In this document: positions 1 to 9,262 of the stretch, piece by piece
Position numbering within the stretch: the first letter of the stretch is position 1
Layout: each line of letters begins with the position of its first letter
From: JADJLQ01 sp044227925
GTDB taxonomy: Bacteria > Bacteroidota > Bacteroidia > Chitinophagales > Saprospiraceae
Assembly: GCA_044227925.1 (NCBI GenBank)
Contig: JBGAVW010000020.1
Coordinates: forward strand, 6,759 to 70,758
DNA length: 64,000 nucleotides
Reading direction: 5' to 3'
Translations under genes and position numbers: made by a program
Notes under the pieces: generated by a model
The model's database searches: none
Told to the model about the DNA's origin: nothing
What the model saw: the letters and a program-made list of their open reading frames with translations, nothing else

Positions 1-2
1 CT

Positions 3-320
3 TTACTCACTTCTTTTGCTGCCCGGGAAGTTTTTGTTGGCACCATGTCCACGATTTACAGTTTAGGCAGCACTGAAGATTACGACAGCCTGCAAAAAAA
101 ATTATCAGCAGAAATAAACCAGGAAACCGGGCAGCCGAGATTTACCCTTGCTGTAGCCGTCTCTCTTTTATTATTTTATGTATTTGCGATGCAATGCATG
201 AGTACTATGGCAGTGGTGTATAGAGAAACCGGTGGCTGGAAATGGCCAATTATTCAATTTGTATTCATGTGTGGCCTTGCGTACCTGGCTTCTTTTATAG
301 CATATCAATTATTGAAATAA
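3..320 (+). CDS. feoB: Ferrous iron transport protein B, C-terminal end (partial at window edge)
   Basis: This is the C-terminal end of the FeoB GTP-driven Fe(II) importer of the inner membrane. The reading frame is open from the window edge, so the gene starts upstream. The visible residues begin with LTSFAAREVFVGTMSTIYS, a conserved stretch of the FeoB transmembrane core. They continue to QCMSTMAVVYRETGGWKW and a final membrane helix. Both motifs are typical of the last two membrane segments of FeoB. The G domain and first Gate domain lie outside the window. An in-frame ATG at 45 is internal to the family alignment and is not the true start. The gene converges on trmD. Confidence 0.9.
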   Translation, partial: LLTSFAAREVFVGTMSTIYSLGSTEDYDSLQKKLSAEINQETGQPRFTLAVAVSLLLFYVFAMQCMSTMAVVYRETGGWKWPIIQFVFMCGLAYLASFIAYQLLK

Positions 321-367
321 TCCCAGGTAAAACTACGTGATCAGCAGCCGCCATAAAACGAAGTGCT

Positions 368-1060
368 CTATTCACCATCCCATGTTTCAAACAGATCTGG
401 TCTCCTCTCTTTAGTCCTCAAAATAGATTGATCATGCAACCATTCATTTATCTTTTTTTCGTGGCCACTAAGCAAGATGTCGGGCACCTTATGGCCTTTA
501 AAGTCAGATGGCCGGGTATATACTGGAGGAGCTAATAAGCCATCCTGATGTGAATCTGTTAACGCAGAAGTTTCATCGCCCATTATTCCCGGGACTAACC
601 TTAAAACAGCATCAGTAAGTACAGATGCGGCTATCTCCCCTCCTGAAAGCACATAATCACCAATAGATATTTCTTTGGTTACATATATTTCCCGAATTCG
701 TTGATCTATACCTTTATAATGACCGCAGATCAATAATAAATTTTTGCTTAATGAAAGCTGATTGGCCAATTTTTGATTAAAGAGTTCACCATCGGGAGTC
801 AGATATATGATTTCGTCATAGTTTACCTGCAATCGGAGTTGGTCAATACAGTTTGCAAGGGGCTCAGGCATTAAAACCATGCCTGCAGTACCACCAAAAG
901 GATAATCATCTATTTGTTTATAATTTCCAATGCCAAATTGCCTCAGATCATGTACATGGAGCTGAAGCAATCCGGATTGAATAGATCTTTTGTAGATAGC
1001 ATTGTCAAAAACACTATCAAAATAATGTGGTAGTGCCGCAATGATATCTATGCGTATCAT
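368..1060 (-). CDS. trmD: tRNA (guanine-N1)-methyltransferase TrmD
   Basis: It methylates guanine-37 of tRNAs carrying G36, using S-adenosylmethionine, and prevents +1 frameshifting. The 230-residue length is normal. Family motifs are in order: DDYPFGGTAGMVLMPEP at residues 51-67, CGHYKGID at 112-119 and SIGDYVLSGGE at 132-142. The last two form the trefoil-knot SAM site of SPOUT enzymes. The ATG start gives the expected N-terminal MIRIDIIAALP strand. It is the last gene of a minus-strand run with the FKBP isomerase (24 nt gap) and the dipeptidase. The usual rimM-trmD-rplS neighbourhood is absent. Confidence 0.97.
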   Translation of the reverse strand: MIRIDIIAALPHYFDSVFDNAIYKRSIQSGLLQLHVHDLRQFGIGNYKQIDDYPFGGTAGMVLMPEPLANCIDQLRLQVNYDEIIYLTPDGELFNQKLANQLSLSKNLLLICGHYKGIDQRIREIYVTKEISIGDYVLSGGEIAASVLTDAVLRLVPGIMGDETSALTDSHQDGLLAPPVYTRPSDFKGHKVPDILLSGHEKKINEWLHDQSILRTKERRPDLFETWDGE

Positions 1061-1084
1061 GTAAAGATAATAAATGGAAAATCC

Positions 1085-1795
1085 TTATGATCCTACTTTA
1101 ATTAATTGGACTTCAAAAATCAAAGTAGCAAATGGTGGAATTGCCTGTCCAGCTCCGTTTTCTCCGTATGCCAGATAATATGGAATATAAAGTCTGTATT
1201 TAGACCCCTCCTTCATTAACTGTAATGCTTCAGTCCATCCGGCTATTACCTGATTAGCCATAAATGTGATTGGCTCTCCTCTTTTAATACTGCTGTCAAA
1301 TACAGTACCATCTATCAATTTACCTTCGTAATGCACTTTCACACTGTCAGCAGAGGTTGGTTTTTTCCCGGTACCTTCTGTAATAATTTCGTATTGGAGT
1401 CCGGATTGGGTCACGTGTATGTTGGGTTTCTTTAAGTTTTCAGCCAAAAATTTTTCACCTTCTTCTTTTATGGGGCCGAATTGTGCTTGTTGTTTTTCAG
1501 CCACATAGGCTCTAACAATCTGATCGCATTTTTCCAATGAATACGTGGATAGACCAATGATCTGATGTAATATACCTTTATTTAAATCATCCAGATTTAA
1601 TTCATTGAATCCCTGGCCCTTTAAACTAGCTCCCAGCAGGGTACCCAAAGCATATGACAGCGTATCTGAAATAGTAGTGTCTTTATTAACTTTGATCGGC
1701 TGGTTACTCATAGAGTCTTGTTTTGAATTCATGTTTTGTGTATTTGCTTTAAAAAAAGTAAGTAATAGTAAAAAAGCAGAAAGTTTGAGTTTCAT
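1085..1795 (-). CDS. Exported FKBP-type peptidyl-prolyl cis-trans isomerase
   Basis: This is a periplasmic or surface protein-folding catalyst that speeds proline isomerisation. The N-terminus (MKLKLSAFLLLLTFFKANTQ) is a clear signal peptide. Residues of about 40-110 (SYALGTLLGASLKGQG onward) resemble the N-terminal dimerisation region of Mip/FkpA proteins. Residues of about 145-235 are an FKBP domain, with VHYEGKLIDGTVFDSS, a central VIAGWTEAL and the closing IPPFATLIFEVQLIKV. It is 5 nt downstream of the dipeptidase and 24 nt upstream of trmD, so the three are probably co-transcribed. The architecture matches Mip-like FKBPs; the client proteins are unknown. Confidence 0.93.
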   Translation of the reverse strand: MKLKLSAFLLLLTFFKANTQNMNSKQDSMSNQPIKVNKDTTISDTLSYALGTLLGASLKGQGFNELNLDDLNKGILHQIIGLSTYSLEKCDQIVRAYVAEKQQAQFGPIKEEGEKFLAENLKKPNIHVTQSGLQYEIITEGTGKKPTSADSVKVHYEGKLIDGTVFDSSIKRGEPITFMANQVIAGWTEALQLMKEGSKYRLYIPYYLAYGENGAGQAIPPFATLIFEVQLIKVGS

Positions 1796-1800
1796 TTATT

Positions 1801-3180
1801 TTAATTTGATTTTTTTAATGTAGCATAATGACGGAAAAAATGAGGAATAGTTTCAATTCCTTTATAAAAATTGAATATTCCGTATTTTTCATTTGGAGAG
1901 TGAATATTATCAGAATCAAGACCAAATCCCATCATCACCGTTTTGACCCCAAGTACCCTTTCAAAAAGGGATACAATGGGAATACTGCCTCCACCTCGCT
2001 GCGGTAGCGGTTTTTTACCGAAGGTATCTGACATTGCTTTTTCAGCTGCAAGATATTCTATTGAATCAGTGGGGGTAACAGCAGGGAAACCTCCATGATG
2101 AGGCCTAACCTCTACGGAGACACCTGGAGGGGCAATAGATTTAAAATGATCAGAAAATAATTTCGTGATTTCATCCGGATGTTGATCTGGTACTAACCTC
2201 ATACTTATCTTGGCAAATGCTTTTGATGGCAACACCGTTTTGGCTCCCGCACCAATATACCCTCCCCAAATTCCATTCACATCTAAAGTAGGGCGAATGG
2301 ATGTTCGCTCAATGGTAGTATACCCTTTTTCGCCAAATACAGCATTTATATTCAGGTCAGAAGTATATTCCTTTTCATCAAAAGGTGCTTCATTCATTTG
2401 TTTCCTTTCCTCCACACTTACCATTTTTACTTTGTCGTAAAAACCGGGAATATTTACTTTATGATTTTCATCATGCAGCGAAGCAATCATTTGGGCTAAA
2501 GCGTTAATTGGATTGGTTACTCCCCCACCATAAACTCCTGAATGCAAATCTCTGTTTGGCCCTGTAACTTCCACTTCCACATAGCTTAGACCTCTGAGCC
2601 CAGTGGTCAATGAAGGTACATCATTTGCAATGAGTGAAGTGTCTGAAATCATGACCATGTCACAGGTGAGCATTTCGGTCTGTTCTTTACAGAATATCTC
2701 CAGGTTATTGGATCCTATTTCTTCTTCCCCTTCGATCATGAATTTGACATTACAAGGCAATTCGTTACTGGCCAACATAGCTTCGAATGCTTTGATGTGC
2801 ATAAAAAACTGTCCTTTGTCATCACATGCTCCTCTGGCATAAATATTTCCGTCTCTGACAATCGGTTCGAAAGGGGGTGAATGCCAAAGATCAAGTGGAT
2901 CCGGAGGCTGTACATCGTAGTGACCGTATACTAAAACAGTAGGTACATTTTCTGCAATAATTTTTTCAGCATAGACTATGGGATGGCCTGCCGTAGGGAA
3001 TAGGGTAACTTTTTCCGCACCTGCTTGTCTGAGATAATCAGCTACCTTTTCTGCGGTACGGGATACATCGTCCTTATATTTTGGATCTGCACTGATAGAG
3101 GGTATACGCAGCAGTGTAAATAACTCATCTAAGAAGCGGGATTTGTGTTGCTCTATAAATTGCTGAGATTTCGATGCCAT
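1801..3180 (-). CDS. M20 family dipeptidase / metallopeptidase
   Basis: This is a predicted cytosolic zinc dipeptidase of the M20 (carnosinase/PepV-like) family. The metal ligands expected for the family are present: H87 and D89 in YGHYDVQP, D120/D121 in GACDDKGQ, the EGEEEIGS block at 150-157 with the general base and a ligand, SDTS near 185, and the C-terminal IHSPNE histidine. A dimerisation (lid) domain lies between the two catalytic halves. The 459-residue length is normal. There is no signal peptide. It heads the operon with the FKBP isomerase and trmD, and a perfect TAnnTTTG box sits 18 nt before its ATG. Exact substrate specificity cannot be read from the sequence. Confidence 0.93.
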   Translation of the reverse strand: MASKSQQFIEQHKSRFLDELFTLLRIPSISADPKYKDDVSRTAEKVADYLRQAGAEKVTLFPTAGHPIVYAEKIIAENVPTVLVYGHYDVQPPDPLDLWHSPPFEPIVRDGNIYARGACDDKGQFFMHIKAFEAMLASNELPCNVKFMIEGEEEIGSNNLEIFCKEQTEMLTCDMVMISDTSLIANDVPSLTTGLRGLSYVEVEVTGPNRDLHSGVYGGGVTNPINALAQMIASLHDENHKVNIPGFYDKVKMVSVEERKQMNEAPFDEKEYTSDLNINAVFGEKGYTTIERTSIRPTLDVNGIWGGYIGAGAKTVLPSKAFAKISMRLVPDQHPDEITKLFSDHFKSIAPPGVSVEVRPHHGGFPAVTPTDSIEYLAAEKAMSDTFGKKPLPQRGGGSIPIVSLFERVLGVKTVMMGFGLDSDNIHSPNEKYGIFNFYKGIETIPHFFRHYATLKKSN

Positions 3181-3197
3181 ATCCTGGATTTGGGCTG

Positions 3198-3205
3198 CAA
3201 ATATA
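3198..3205 (-). promoter_or_regulatory. -7 promoter box (TATATTTG) for the dipeptidase-FKBP-trmD operon
   Basis: On the minus strand the sequence is TATATTTG, a full match to the Bacteroidota -7 consensus TAnnTTTG, ending 17 nt before the ATG. No clear -33 element is seen. The implied 5' leader is very short. Confidence 0.6.
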
Positions 3206-3316
3206 CTGCGTTTTATTGCACTTCTTGGAGTATATATTTGATTGTAATTTTGTGTTCCTGACTGACCTGATTAGGTTTGTTTAGTTTAATTACCAAATTC
3301 GGAAACTATATCTTGA

Positions 3317-4849
3317 TTACTTACCACCTTGAATCAAAAAATTTATCACTGCCTGTCTGATGTCGTTGCGTAACACATCCTCTTTCATTGGATCAGACAC
3401 TTGAATCACTCCTGGGGTATTTCTCCCAAAAAATGGTTTAAATTCCTGACTTACATCCACCAGGTAATCGTTTATTGCCATGATATACGTTTTACTAAGA
3501 TCCAGTGGTTTTTCGTTTATGTACCAGTTTCCTTTATCATCTCTCCTGATCCGATCTACCTGAGGATATGATCCGTTTCCAAGATTTGCTACGGCATAGT
3601 CGAGTCCTTGTTTGATATTGGATCCTTTAAGAGACACTGACAATATTTTTCCACCATACGGCAGGGTTCGGATTATATCGTATTGTGTGATCTTGCCCAT
3701 CAATTCATCATCCAATCGTATACTGCCACTGTTGTAAATACTAAAATCCGTTCCTGGAGAAGCGGCTGTGATAGACTTGGCTATCATTCGGGTGAGATTG
3801 GTACTCTTATACCGTACTGATTTTTCTCTCCCGTCATAAGGGGTTTCGAGCGTGGTGAGAATCTGATCCGGATTAAATCCTTGTTGCTTTAGGCTAGTGT
3901 TTGCGATGCCATTCCATTCATCTACTTTTAACTGAGTTTCGGGATCATCACTTATAGATTGGTCGATTGCTGTTAGAGTGGAGCTTATAGTTACTTTCTT
4001 TGATGCCTTATCATATCCTATTTTATGAACATACACTGTTTTGGCATTTGCATCTGCTTTAGAGATGATCGTACTTCCAATGGTATCATACGAATGCACA
4101 TGCTCATGCCCACCTACGATTAATTTCAAATCAGGAAATTGTTTCGCCACCATTTTATCATCCATTATGTCAAGATGTGTAAGACCAATGATAAAATCAG
4201 TTACAGGTTTTAGTTTTGATATGGATGATTTAGCCGTTTGAAAATAATCATCATACTTTACATAGGATTTGGGATTAGAATTGATGCAGAGACCGATTAC
4301 CCCGATTCTCAATTCTGTGCCATCTGCATCTTTAAACACCAAAATCTTTTCCTTTGGAATTTCGGTTTCACTAAATTTTGTCAATTTGGTAAAAGCGATA
4401 GTATCAGATTGGAAGACATGCCTCACATTTGATCCTATCCAATCAAAGTTTGATTCATTGATTCGCCTGATTAATTCTTTTTCAGGAATATCGAATTCGT
4501 GGTTGCCAAAAACAACCAAATTGATTCCAACCGTATTCAACACATCGACCATTTGACGACCATACATCGGAATTCCCTCGTATTTTATGGTACCTATTGC
4601 AGAAGGGAATAAAAAGTCACCACACAGTACTGTGTATGTATTTGGATTTTCCGACAATAATTTTTTGCGCACACGAGCTACTCTGGCGAGACCTCCTTCT
4701 GTTCCATTATTCAGGGGTGATATTTCATATACATCATTTAACTGGAGTAGATTAATTGAAATTTTTCCATCGTCTGTTCCCTGTCCAATACTCTTAGTAG
4801 AAAAAAGTAAAAAAAAGCCAATATATCCGATTAATAATACAAGTCTCAT
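3317..4849 (-). CDS. Exported bifunctional metallophosphatase/5'-nucleotidase (UshA-like)
   Basis: This is a predicted periplasmic two-domain phosphatase that hydrolyses nucleotides or related phosphoesters. A signal peptide occupies the first 22 residues or so. The calcineurin-like domain shows LQLNDVYEI, CGDFL, FGNHEFDIPE, LTHLDIMDD and IVGGHEHVH. The 5'-nucleotidase C-terminal domain follows, with YNSGSIRLDD and LPYGGKIL. The first metal motif reads D-V-Y where UshA has D-x-H, so one metal ligand is replaced; this variant also exists in some family members. A -7 box lies 19 nt upstream of the ATG. The substrate is uncertain. Confidence 0.88.
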   Translation of the reverse strand: MRLVLLIGYIGFFLLFSTKSIGQGTDDGKISINLLQLNDVYEISPLNNGTEGGLARVARVRKKLLSENPNTYTVLCGDFLFPSAIGTIKYEGIPMYGRQMVDVLNTVGINLVVFGNHEFDIPEKELIRRINESNFDWIGSNVRHVFQSDTIAFTKLTKFSETEIPKEKILVFKDADGTELRIGVIGLCINSNPKSYVKYDDYFQTAKSSISKLKPVTDFIIGLTHLDIMDDKMVAKQFPDLKLIVGGHEHVHSYDTIGSTIISKADANAKTVYVHKIGYDKASKKVTISSTLTAIDQSISDDPETQLKVDEWNGIANTSLKQQGFNPDQILTTLETPYDGREKSVRYKSTNLTRMIAKSITAASPGTDFSIYNSGSIRLDDELMGKITQYDIIRTLPYGGKILSVSLKGSNIKQGLDYAVANLGNGSYPQVDRIRRDDKGNWYINEKPLDLSKTYIMAINDYLVDVSQEFKPFFGRNTPGVIQVSDPMKEDVLRNDIRQAVINFLIQGGK

Positions 4850-4867
4850 TTGGATTAAATTTAACTA

Positions 4868-4875
4868 CAAAAATA
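4868..4875 (-). promoter_or_regulatory. -7 promoter box (TATTTTTG) for the 5'-nucleotidase-like gene
   Basis: On the minus strand this is TATTTTTG, a full TAnnTTTG match ending 18 nt before the ATG at 4849. It suggests a transcript separate from prmC, which lies 96 nt upstream. Confidence 0.55.
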
Positions 4876-4945
4876 GAATTAAAAGAATTTTAAAGATGGT
4901 CTATTTACAAAACCTAAACAAATCAAAGGTAAAGCAAACCATTAC

Positions 4946-5767
4946 TTATCGCCAGCAATACAAAATCCTGTCTTTTCCATTCATATCTTTTATTAACTGC
5001 ACATCATGGTAATCCGTTGAATCAAAAATCATTCGGGTTTGTGAGGAATGAAACTCATTTATCTCCGCTATTATTTTACCGGACAAAACAAGTGCTATTT
5101 TGCCAAACTCTGCCATTTTCCTATAAAACAAAAGTGGGTCTTTGCCGGCAAACAAAGCCATATGGGGTTCGTATTGCAAAGTATTGATATCCATTTTATC
5201 CAATTCATCCTCCGCAACATACGGAGGGTTACTCACTATAAGATCCAAATTATGAGGAAGTTGAGACCAACCGGCTTGATCTAAAAAATCAGCTTGAATA
5301 AAATTTAACTTTAAATTTAATTTCTGTGCATTTTCCTGAGCCAATAACAATGCTGGTTTACTTTTATCCAAAGCCCAAACATCTGCATTTGGACAATATT
5401 TTTTTATAGCCAACGCTATACATCCACTACCCGTACCAATATCTAAAACTCTGCATTTTCCTGAGCCGATTTTTTTAATTGCCAATTCAGCGACTTCTTC
5501 CGTTTCAAATCTGGGTATCAGGACGGAATTATTTACTTTTATTTTAAGCCCCATAAAATAGGCTGTGCCGGTAATATACTGTACAGGTTCATATTTTATT
5601 AAACGACGGATGGAGTTATTAAAAACAGACAAGTCCAGCGAATTTAGCGAAGCAGATTTATCAAACAAATCTTCATGGAGAATGCGCAATATACTTACCG
5701 ACTCTGTTTCGCCATAAATGGGATTGAGTCTTTCATATCCCATCTGTTTAAGATCAGACCAATTCAT
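4946..5767 (-). CDS. prmC: Peptide chain release factor N5-glutamine methyltransferase
   Basis: It methylates the glutamine of the GGQ motif in release factors RF1 and RF2, using S-adenosylmethionine. The 273 residues carry the PrmC N-terminal helical domain with PVQYITGTAYFMGL (61-74), the SAM loop DIGTGSGCIAL (109-119) and the catalytic NPPY motif (180-183). The LIPRFETEE motif at 83-91 is the family's RPxTE-type motif. It diverges from cdd across 104 nt. prfA is not next to it here. Confidence 0.96.
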   Translation of the reverse strand: MNWSDLKQMGYERLNPIYGETESVSILRILHEDLFDKSASLNSLDLSVFNNSIRRLIKYEPVQYITGTAYFMGLKIKVNNSVLIPRFETEEVAELAIKKIGSGKCRVLDIGTGSGCIALAIKKYCPNADVWALDKSKPALLLAQENAQKLNLKLNFIQADFLDQAGWSQLPHNLDLIVSNPPYVAEDELDKMDINTLQYEPHMALFAGKDPLLFYRKMAEFGKIALVLSGKIIAEINEFHSSQTRMIFDSTDYHDVQLIKDMNGKDRILYCWR

Positions 5768-5871
5768 ACCTTTTCCTCAGCAAATAATATATAGTTAGAC
5801 GAAAAATTAAAAAGGGTATGGTTTTTGCAATTACCACTTTCCTTCTATTTTGAATAACTATTTTTTTTATA

Positions 5872-6345
5872 ATGGCAACAAAGATCGCAAATAAGATATC
5901 AACGAAGCTAAAAGGTTTTACTGATAAATCTTTATTAAAATCAGCAATGAAGGCCTTAGCCTTGTCGTATTCGCCTTATTCTCATTTTGCAGTAGGTGCG
6001 GCGGTACTGAAAGCAGATCTCAATGTTTATTTGGGTGCAAATATTGAAAATGCCTCTTATCCGTTATGCCTGTGTGCTGAAAGATCAGCCATTGCCCATG
6101 CTCACAGCAGTGCCCCAAAGTCTTCCATTTTAGCCATCGCGGTAATGGCAAAGTCCAAAACTATGGCCATAACGAATACAGTGACTCCTTGCGGTGCCTG
6201 CAGGCAAGTGATCAGTGAATTCGAAGAAATGCAGGGGGCACCGATCAGAATCATACTGGGCAATGATGATGCTTCAAAAATTATGGTTTTTGAAAGTATT
6301 AAAGAGCTTTTGCCACATTCATTTGATTCAAAATTTTTAATGTAA
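5872..6345 (+). CDS. cdd: Cytidine deaminase
   Basis: It deaminates cytidine and deoxycytidine to uridine and deoxyuridine in pyrimidine salvage. The zinc and proton-shuttle motifs are complete: C68-A-E70 in LCLCAERSAIAHA, and C107/C110 in TPCGACRQVISEF. Three cysteine ligands mark the small homotetrameric class. The substrate loop YSPYSHFAVGAAVL is at 33-46. The 157 residues include an N-terminal extension of about 20 residues over the shortest family members. It is encoded divergently from prmC. Confidence 0.96.
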   Translation: MATKIANKISTKLKGFTDKSLLKSAMKALALSYSPYSHFAVGAAVLKADLNVYLGANIENASYPLCLCAERSAIAHAHSSAPKSSILAIAVMAKSKTMAITNTVTPCGACRQVISEFEEMQGAPIRIILGNDDASKIMVFESIKELLPHSFDSKFLM

Positions 6346-6369
6346 ACAGAATTATTTGAGCGTTATAGG

Positions 6370-6389
6370 ATTTAACTCCCGAGTTAAAT
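6370..6389. repeat. Perfect 20-bp inverted repeat upstream of the export operon (candidate operator)
   Basis: Two 9-bp arms, ATTTAACTC and GAGTTAAAT, flank a CC centre. The element lies 25 nt after cdd and about 80 nt before the adaptor gene. No T-run follows on either strand, so a terminator is unlikely. The size and symmetry suit a dimeric repressor site, but no regulator gene is adjacent. Confidence 0.45.
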
Positions 6390-6470
6390 TAATCTTATAT
6401 TTTACATTGCCCCATCCACCCAATTTAGTTTTACTCGCATCTTTAGATAGTTAACCCAAAATTTGATGCT

Positions 6471-7865
6471 ATGAAATGGATGCGAATAATATTGCCCATA
6501 CTTATTGTAGGAGGTATCGTAGCCGGTACTTTATATTCTAAATCGTATAAAAAATCAAGCCAACGCACTGCAATCACGGCCAGGGTAAAAAAGGGTGTTT
6601 TCGAAGTGGGTGTATCTGCAGGCGGAGAATTGAGAGCAAAAAAATCCCAACAAATACTGGCCCCTGCAATAGAAATGCAAGGTGCTGGATTATTTCAAAC
6701 TACCATCTCAAACCTGGTACCGGAAGGCACTGTGGTCAATGCCGGTGATTTTGTAGCTGAATTGGACCGAAATCAATTAGGTACACGTATAAAAGATGTA
6801 CAAGCAGAATTAGAAAAAGTAAATACTCAGCTCGAACAAGCCAAAATAGATACTGCAATAGATTTGCGCAATCTGCGAGATCAAATTGTGAACCTGGAAT
6901 TTACTATAGAAGAAAAACAATTATTGGTCAATCAAAGCAAATACGAACCACAATCCGTATTCCGCCAAGCAATGATCGATAAAGAAAAATCAGAAAGGGA
7001 CCTCAATCAGTTAAGAAATAAATACAAGCTTACCCTCGAAAAATCAGTAGCAAAAATCGCGGAAATCAATGCAGGAATCAAACAATCCCAAGGTAAACTC
7101 CAGCGGTTAAATGAGTTGAGTGCTAAATTCAGAGTTACTGCTCCTAAACCCGGCATGGTAATTTATGCACGATCGTGGAATGGGAAAAAAGGCCCCGGCT
7201 CACAAGTATCTGCCTGGGATCCGGAGGTCGCAGAACTACCGGATCTTACAATGATGGTGAGCAAATCTTTCGTAAACGAAGTCGATATTAGTAAAGTAAG
7301 AATAGGCCAGGATGTACATATCACGGTAGATGCATTTCCAAATAAAGTATATACGGGCCAGGTATTGAGTATTGCCAATGTGGGGGAAGACATGCGTAAC
7401 TACGACACTAAAGTATTTGAGGTCATAATAAATATAGCTGAGCGTGATTCCATTCTCAAACCAGCCATGAGCACCACCAATGATATAAAAGTGCATAGAT
7501 TTGAGAATGCCATTTCCGTACCCATCGAATCTGTGACTATTGACAGCCTGGCTTATGTATATAAACAATCTGATGGCAAAATAGTCAAACAGGAAGTGAT
7601 TCTCGGTCCTGCTAATGGGGTGGAAATTATGATCATCACTGGATTGCTTGAAAATGAAGAAGTAAGACTCACCCCTCCTACAGATAAAGAATCTTATGTA
7701 ACTAATCTGCTAAAACAAGAGGACAAGTCAAACGCAAAAAAAGAATACGAGGATCAGATACAGGCATTTGAGAAGTTGTTGGCGAAAAAATCTGAAGATG
7801 CCAGAAAGCAAGACCTGGATAAAGAAAATGCAAAAGGTGGTGGAGTAATTATTATTTCAGAATAA
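6471..7865 (+). CDS. Periplasmic adaptor (membrane fusion) protein of an ABC-type export system
   Basis: This is a MacA/HlyD-like adaptor linking an inner-membrane permease to an outer-membrane channel. One N-terminal membrane segment (residues of about 5-24) anchors it. A barrel/lipoyl half-motif (GELRAKKSQQILAPAIE) comes next. A long coiled-coil hairpin covers about 110-215 (repeated Leu, Lys and Glu heptads), and then the return lipoyl and beta-barrel region (KVRIGQDVHITVDAFPNKVYTG). The C-terminus ends in a charged helix that most MacA proteins lack. The permease gene follows after 15 nt and the TolC-like gene after that, so the three form an export operon. The cargo is unknown. Confidence 0.88.
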   Translation: MKWMRIILPILIVGGIVAGTLYSKSYKKSSQRTAITARVKKGVFEVGVSAGGELRAKKSQQILAPAIEMQGAGLFQTTISNLVPEGTVVNAGDFVAELDRNQLGTRIKDVQAELEKVNTQLEQAKIDTAIDLRNLRDQIVNLEFTIEEKQLLVNQSKYEPQSVFRQAMIDKEKSERDLNQLRNKYKLTLEKSVAKIAEINAGIKQSQGKLQRLNELSAKFRVTAPKPGMVIYARSWNGKKGPGSQVSAWDPEVAELPDLTMMVSKSFVNEVDISKVRIGQDVHITVDAFPNKVYTGQVLSIANVGEDMRNYDTKVFEVIINIAERDSILKPAMSTTNDIKVHRFENAISVPIESVTIDSLAYVYKQSDGKIVKQEVILGPANGVEIMIITGLLENEEVRLTPPTDKESYVTNLLKQEDKSNAKKEYEDQIQAFEKLLAKKSEDARKQDLDKENAKGGGVIIISE

Positions 7866-7880
7866 CATCAACCAAGTTAC

Positions 7881-9230
7881 ATGAAAAGATCATTACTCAA
7901 TCTAGGTATTGCGGTCGATGCCGTGCAGGTAAACAGACTAAGAGCATTATTAACTGCTCTTGGCATCTTGTTTGGAGTGGCAGCTGTAATATCAATGCTT
8001 GCCATTGGCGCAGGAGCTAAACAAGCAATACTGGATCAGATGAGGCTCATCGGGTCAAATAATATCATCATCAAAGCAGTGGTACCATCTGCCAATAAAA
8101 AATCAGGCGAAGGAAACGATAATTCAAGTGCTACCTCCACTGCAACCAAAGCCAATAAAAAACGCCCCTGGTCTCCCGGTCTTACCTTACATGATATACA
8201 AGCCATTCAAACGGCAATTCCACAAGTAGAGAGCACAAGCCCTGAATTAAGTATGCAAGTAAATGCTTTGTACCAGGGTTACACGATGCCGGTCACCTGC
8301 AATGGCATTACCAATGATTTCTTCTCATTAAATAATCTGTCTCTGGCCAATGGAAGCTTCTTTTCGGATCTTCAGGCATTTGAAGCTTCACCAGTCTGTG
8401 TAGTGGGTAAGGATATTATGGTCAAATTATTTCACAATGAATCTCCTATAGGTAAAAAACTAAAATGCGGAAATCAATCCTTGACGGTAATTGGAGTACT
8501 CAATTCCAGATTGACCAGTTCTGAATCATTAAAAACGCTTGGATTGAGATCCTATAATGCAGAAATATTTATACCAATAAAAACTGCCTTGATACGATAT
8601 GAAGACCGATCCCTGGTAACGAAAAAGGACTTGTCCCGTGGCAATTGGGAAAACGGAGAGACAAAAGAAATGAGCAATTATCACCAATTGGATAGAGCCA
8701 TCATACAACTGGATGATCCTTCCTCCCTTACGGCCAGTGCAGAAGTGATAAGCCGAATATTAAAAAGGCGACACCTTGATCAGGTAGATTACGAAATTGA
8801 GATTCCCGAATTATTAATCCAACAACAACAAAAAACGCAGGATACGTTCAATATGGTACTGGCAGTGATTGCCGCCATATCATTGTTGGTAGGTGGCATT
8901 GGGATAATGAATATAATGCTCGCTTCAGTATTAGAGAGAATAAAAGAAATCGGATTAAGAAGGTCATTAGGCGCTTTACAAAACGACATTGTTCAACAAT
9001 TTTTATATGAGGCCATATTTATTAGCTGTATCGGAGGAATAGTCGGCATCATACTTGGGATCACCTCTGCAAAAATCATTGCATCTTATGCCCAGATCCC
9101 GACGGTAATTTCACTTTGGTCAGTGGTATTGGCATTTGGTGTGTCCATTTCCGTCGGGATGATTTTCGGTTTTTTCCCTGCACAAAAGGCGGCATTACAA
9201 GATCCCATCAAAGCATTGAGGGTAGAGTAA
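7881..9230 (+). CDS. MacB/FtsX-type ABC transporter permease without a fused ATPase
   Basis: This is an inner-membrane permease of the type VII ABC (MacB/FtsX/LolCE) superfamily. The protein opens with an N-terminal transmembrane helix (LRALLTALGILFGVAAVISM), followed by a large periplasmic MacB core domain of about 280 residues. It ends with three membrane helices typical of FtsX domains (LAVIAAISLLVGGIGIMNIM, and two more to residue 440). E. coli MacB is about 650 residues because it carries an N-terminal nucleotide-binding domain. Here the protein is 449 residues and starts at the permease. No Walker A motif is present in it or its neighbours, so the ATPase must be encoded elsewhere. Confidence 0.87.
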   Translation: MKRSLLNLGIAVDAVQVNRLRALLTALGILFGVAAVISMLAIGAGAKQAILDQMRLIGSNNIIIKAVVPSANKKSGEGNDNSSATSTATKANKKRPWSPGLTLHDIQAIQTAIPQVESTSPELSMQVNALYQGYTMPVTCNGITNDFFSLNNLSLANGSFFSDLQAFEASPVCVVGKDIMVKLFHNESPIGKKLKCGNQSLTVIGVLNSRLTSSESLKTLGLRSYNAEIFIPIKTALIRYEDRSLVTKKDLSRGNWENGETKEMSNYHQLDRAIIQLDDPSSLTASAEVISRILKRRHLDQVDYEIEIPELLIQQQQKTQDTFNMVLAVIAAISLLVGGIGIMNIMLASVLERIKEIGLRRSLGALQNDIVQQFLYEAIFISCIGGIVGIILGITSAKIIASYAQIPTVISLWSVVLAFGVSISVGMIFGFFPAQKAALQDPIKALRVE

Positions 9231-9262
9231 TTTAGTAGTAAACACATTTTTAATCATTAATT

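Noticed and set aside
4587..5012. 141-codon plus-strand open frame
   Set aside because: It runs antisense to the ends of the 5'-nucleotidase and prmC genes, both strongly supported, and its translation has no recognisable domain.
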